Origin: Pegea sp. RAD2-039
Taxonomy: Eukaryota > Chordata > Thaliacea > Salpida > Salpidae
Assembly: GCA_034620365.1 (NCBI GenBank)
Contig: JAQGEQ010000071.1
Coordinates: forward strand, 4,650,001 to 4,714,000
Direction of reading: 5' to 3'
DNA: 64,000 nucleotides
In this document: positions 63,740-64,000 of the stretch, one piece after another
Position numbering within the stretch: the stretch's first letter is position 1
How the letters are laid out: each line of letters begins with the position of its first letter
Position numbers and translations under genes: made by a program
The notes under the pieces: generated by a model
Seen by the model: only the letters and a program-made list of their open reading frames with translations
Told to the model about the DNA's origin: nothing
Databases searched by the model: none

Positions 63740-64000
63740 ATGAACAAAGTTCTTCAAGGTATGAGCTCAAATAGTGATGATGCAAGTAGCAGTAAAACAT
63801 TTGAGACCCTGCCGAAACCGCTAAGTAACTCAGTAGAAAGCGTTAATAACAGTAGCAACAGTATTAGCCGTGATGGCTTAAGTGCTAGCAAAATAAATCG
63901 ATCAAAAGAGTCAGCAGAAAGTGTGAAAGTACAACCCTGGAATCTGTTAAATAGCAGTGGAATTTGTTCAACTGACTCAGTTACCGGCCGATTTTCTTTA
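63740..64000 (+). CDS. N-terminal part of an unrecognised Ser/Asn-rich protein, cut by the window edge
   Basis: ATG at 63740 opens a frame of 87 codons that continues to the last base without a stop. Codon use is balanced and clearly different from the AT-rich flanks. The sequence is rich in Ser and Asn (for example SSNSDDASSSK, SVESVNNSSNSISRDG), ending in a region with VQPWNLLNSSG. This is typical of the disordered start of a signalling or transcription protein. A second ATG at codon 8 is an alternative start. An acceptor-like TTATTGTTAG ends about 35 bases upstream. The GC-richer block at 62.3-63.0 kb could be its promoter. Function cannot be said from this part. Confidence 0.6.
   Translation, partial: MNKVLQGMSSNSDDASSSKTFETLPKPLSNSVESVNNSSNSISRDGLSASKINRSKESAESVKVQPWNLLNSSGICSTDSVTGRFSL

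Overview
This window is animal nuclear DNA: very AT-rich, with spliceosomal introns and the standard genetic code (TAA and TAG stops both end recognised genes). Metazoan families such as FAM199X and a SAY-domain PHF10, plus a proline-tailed dynamin, point to an animal. A BBSome gene shows it is ciliated. I cannot name the species. A 3' splice acceptor lies 0-42 bases upstream of the start codon of every recognised gene, and two genes lie 85 bases apart on one strand. That points to a lineage using spliced-leader (SL) trans-splicing and operons (for example flatworms, tunicates, some cnidarians, ctenophores or other small invertebrates), but the SL itself is not visible here.

Layout. 1.2-4.9 kb (-): a full dynamin, 21 exons, 864 codons. 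7.4-10.9 kb (-): PSMG1 (proteasome assembly chaperone 1) followed 85 bases later by a BRIP1/FANCJ helicase, both intronless, a likely dicistronic unit. 13.4 kb (+): an unrecognised 140-residue acidic protein. 16.4-16.9 kb (+): a four-exon NDUFA4/COXFA4 gene with a probable GC-AG intron. 17.3-17.65 kb (-): a weak two-exon candidate. 18.7-19.4 kb (+): a decayed non-LTR retrotransposon 3' end. 22.1-24.4 kb (-): two intronless HIG1-domain genes in tandem. 24.4-44.1 kb: about 20 kb with no secure gene, holding a few GC-rich islets and small repeats. 44.1-47.6 kb (+): FAM199X, 11 exons, 749 codons. 48.6-53.0 kb (-): BBS9, 17 exons, 798 codons, convergent with FAM199X. 53.4-55.1 kb (-): intronless PHF10, 418 bases upstream of BBS9. 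55.1-62 kb: AT-rich, with a second copy of the retrotransposon tail. 62.1-63.7 kb: a GC-richer region with a perfect CCAAT/CRE palindrome and a tRNA-Met-like relic, upstream of a Ser-rich partial gene that runs off the right edge.

The genes are housekeeping functions (membrane fission, DNA repair, proteasome assembly, cytochrome oxidase support, BBSome, PBAF chromatin remodelling) and do not form one pathway. The notable biology is architectural: tiny introns (39-60 bases is common), a sharp split between intron-rich and intronless genes, and the uniform acceptor-before-ATG pattern. All exon models were built by eye from reading frame, splice consensus and homology recalled from memory. Exon phases were summed and agree across each gene.
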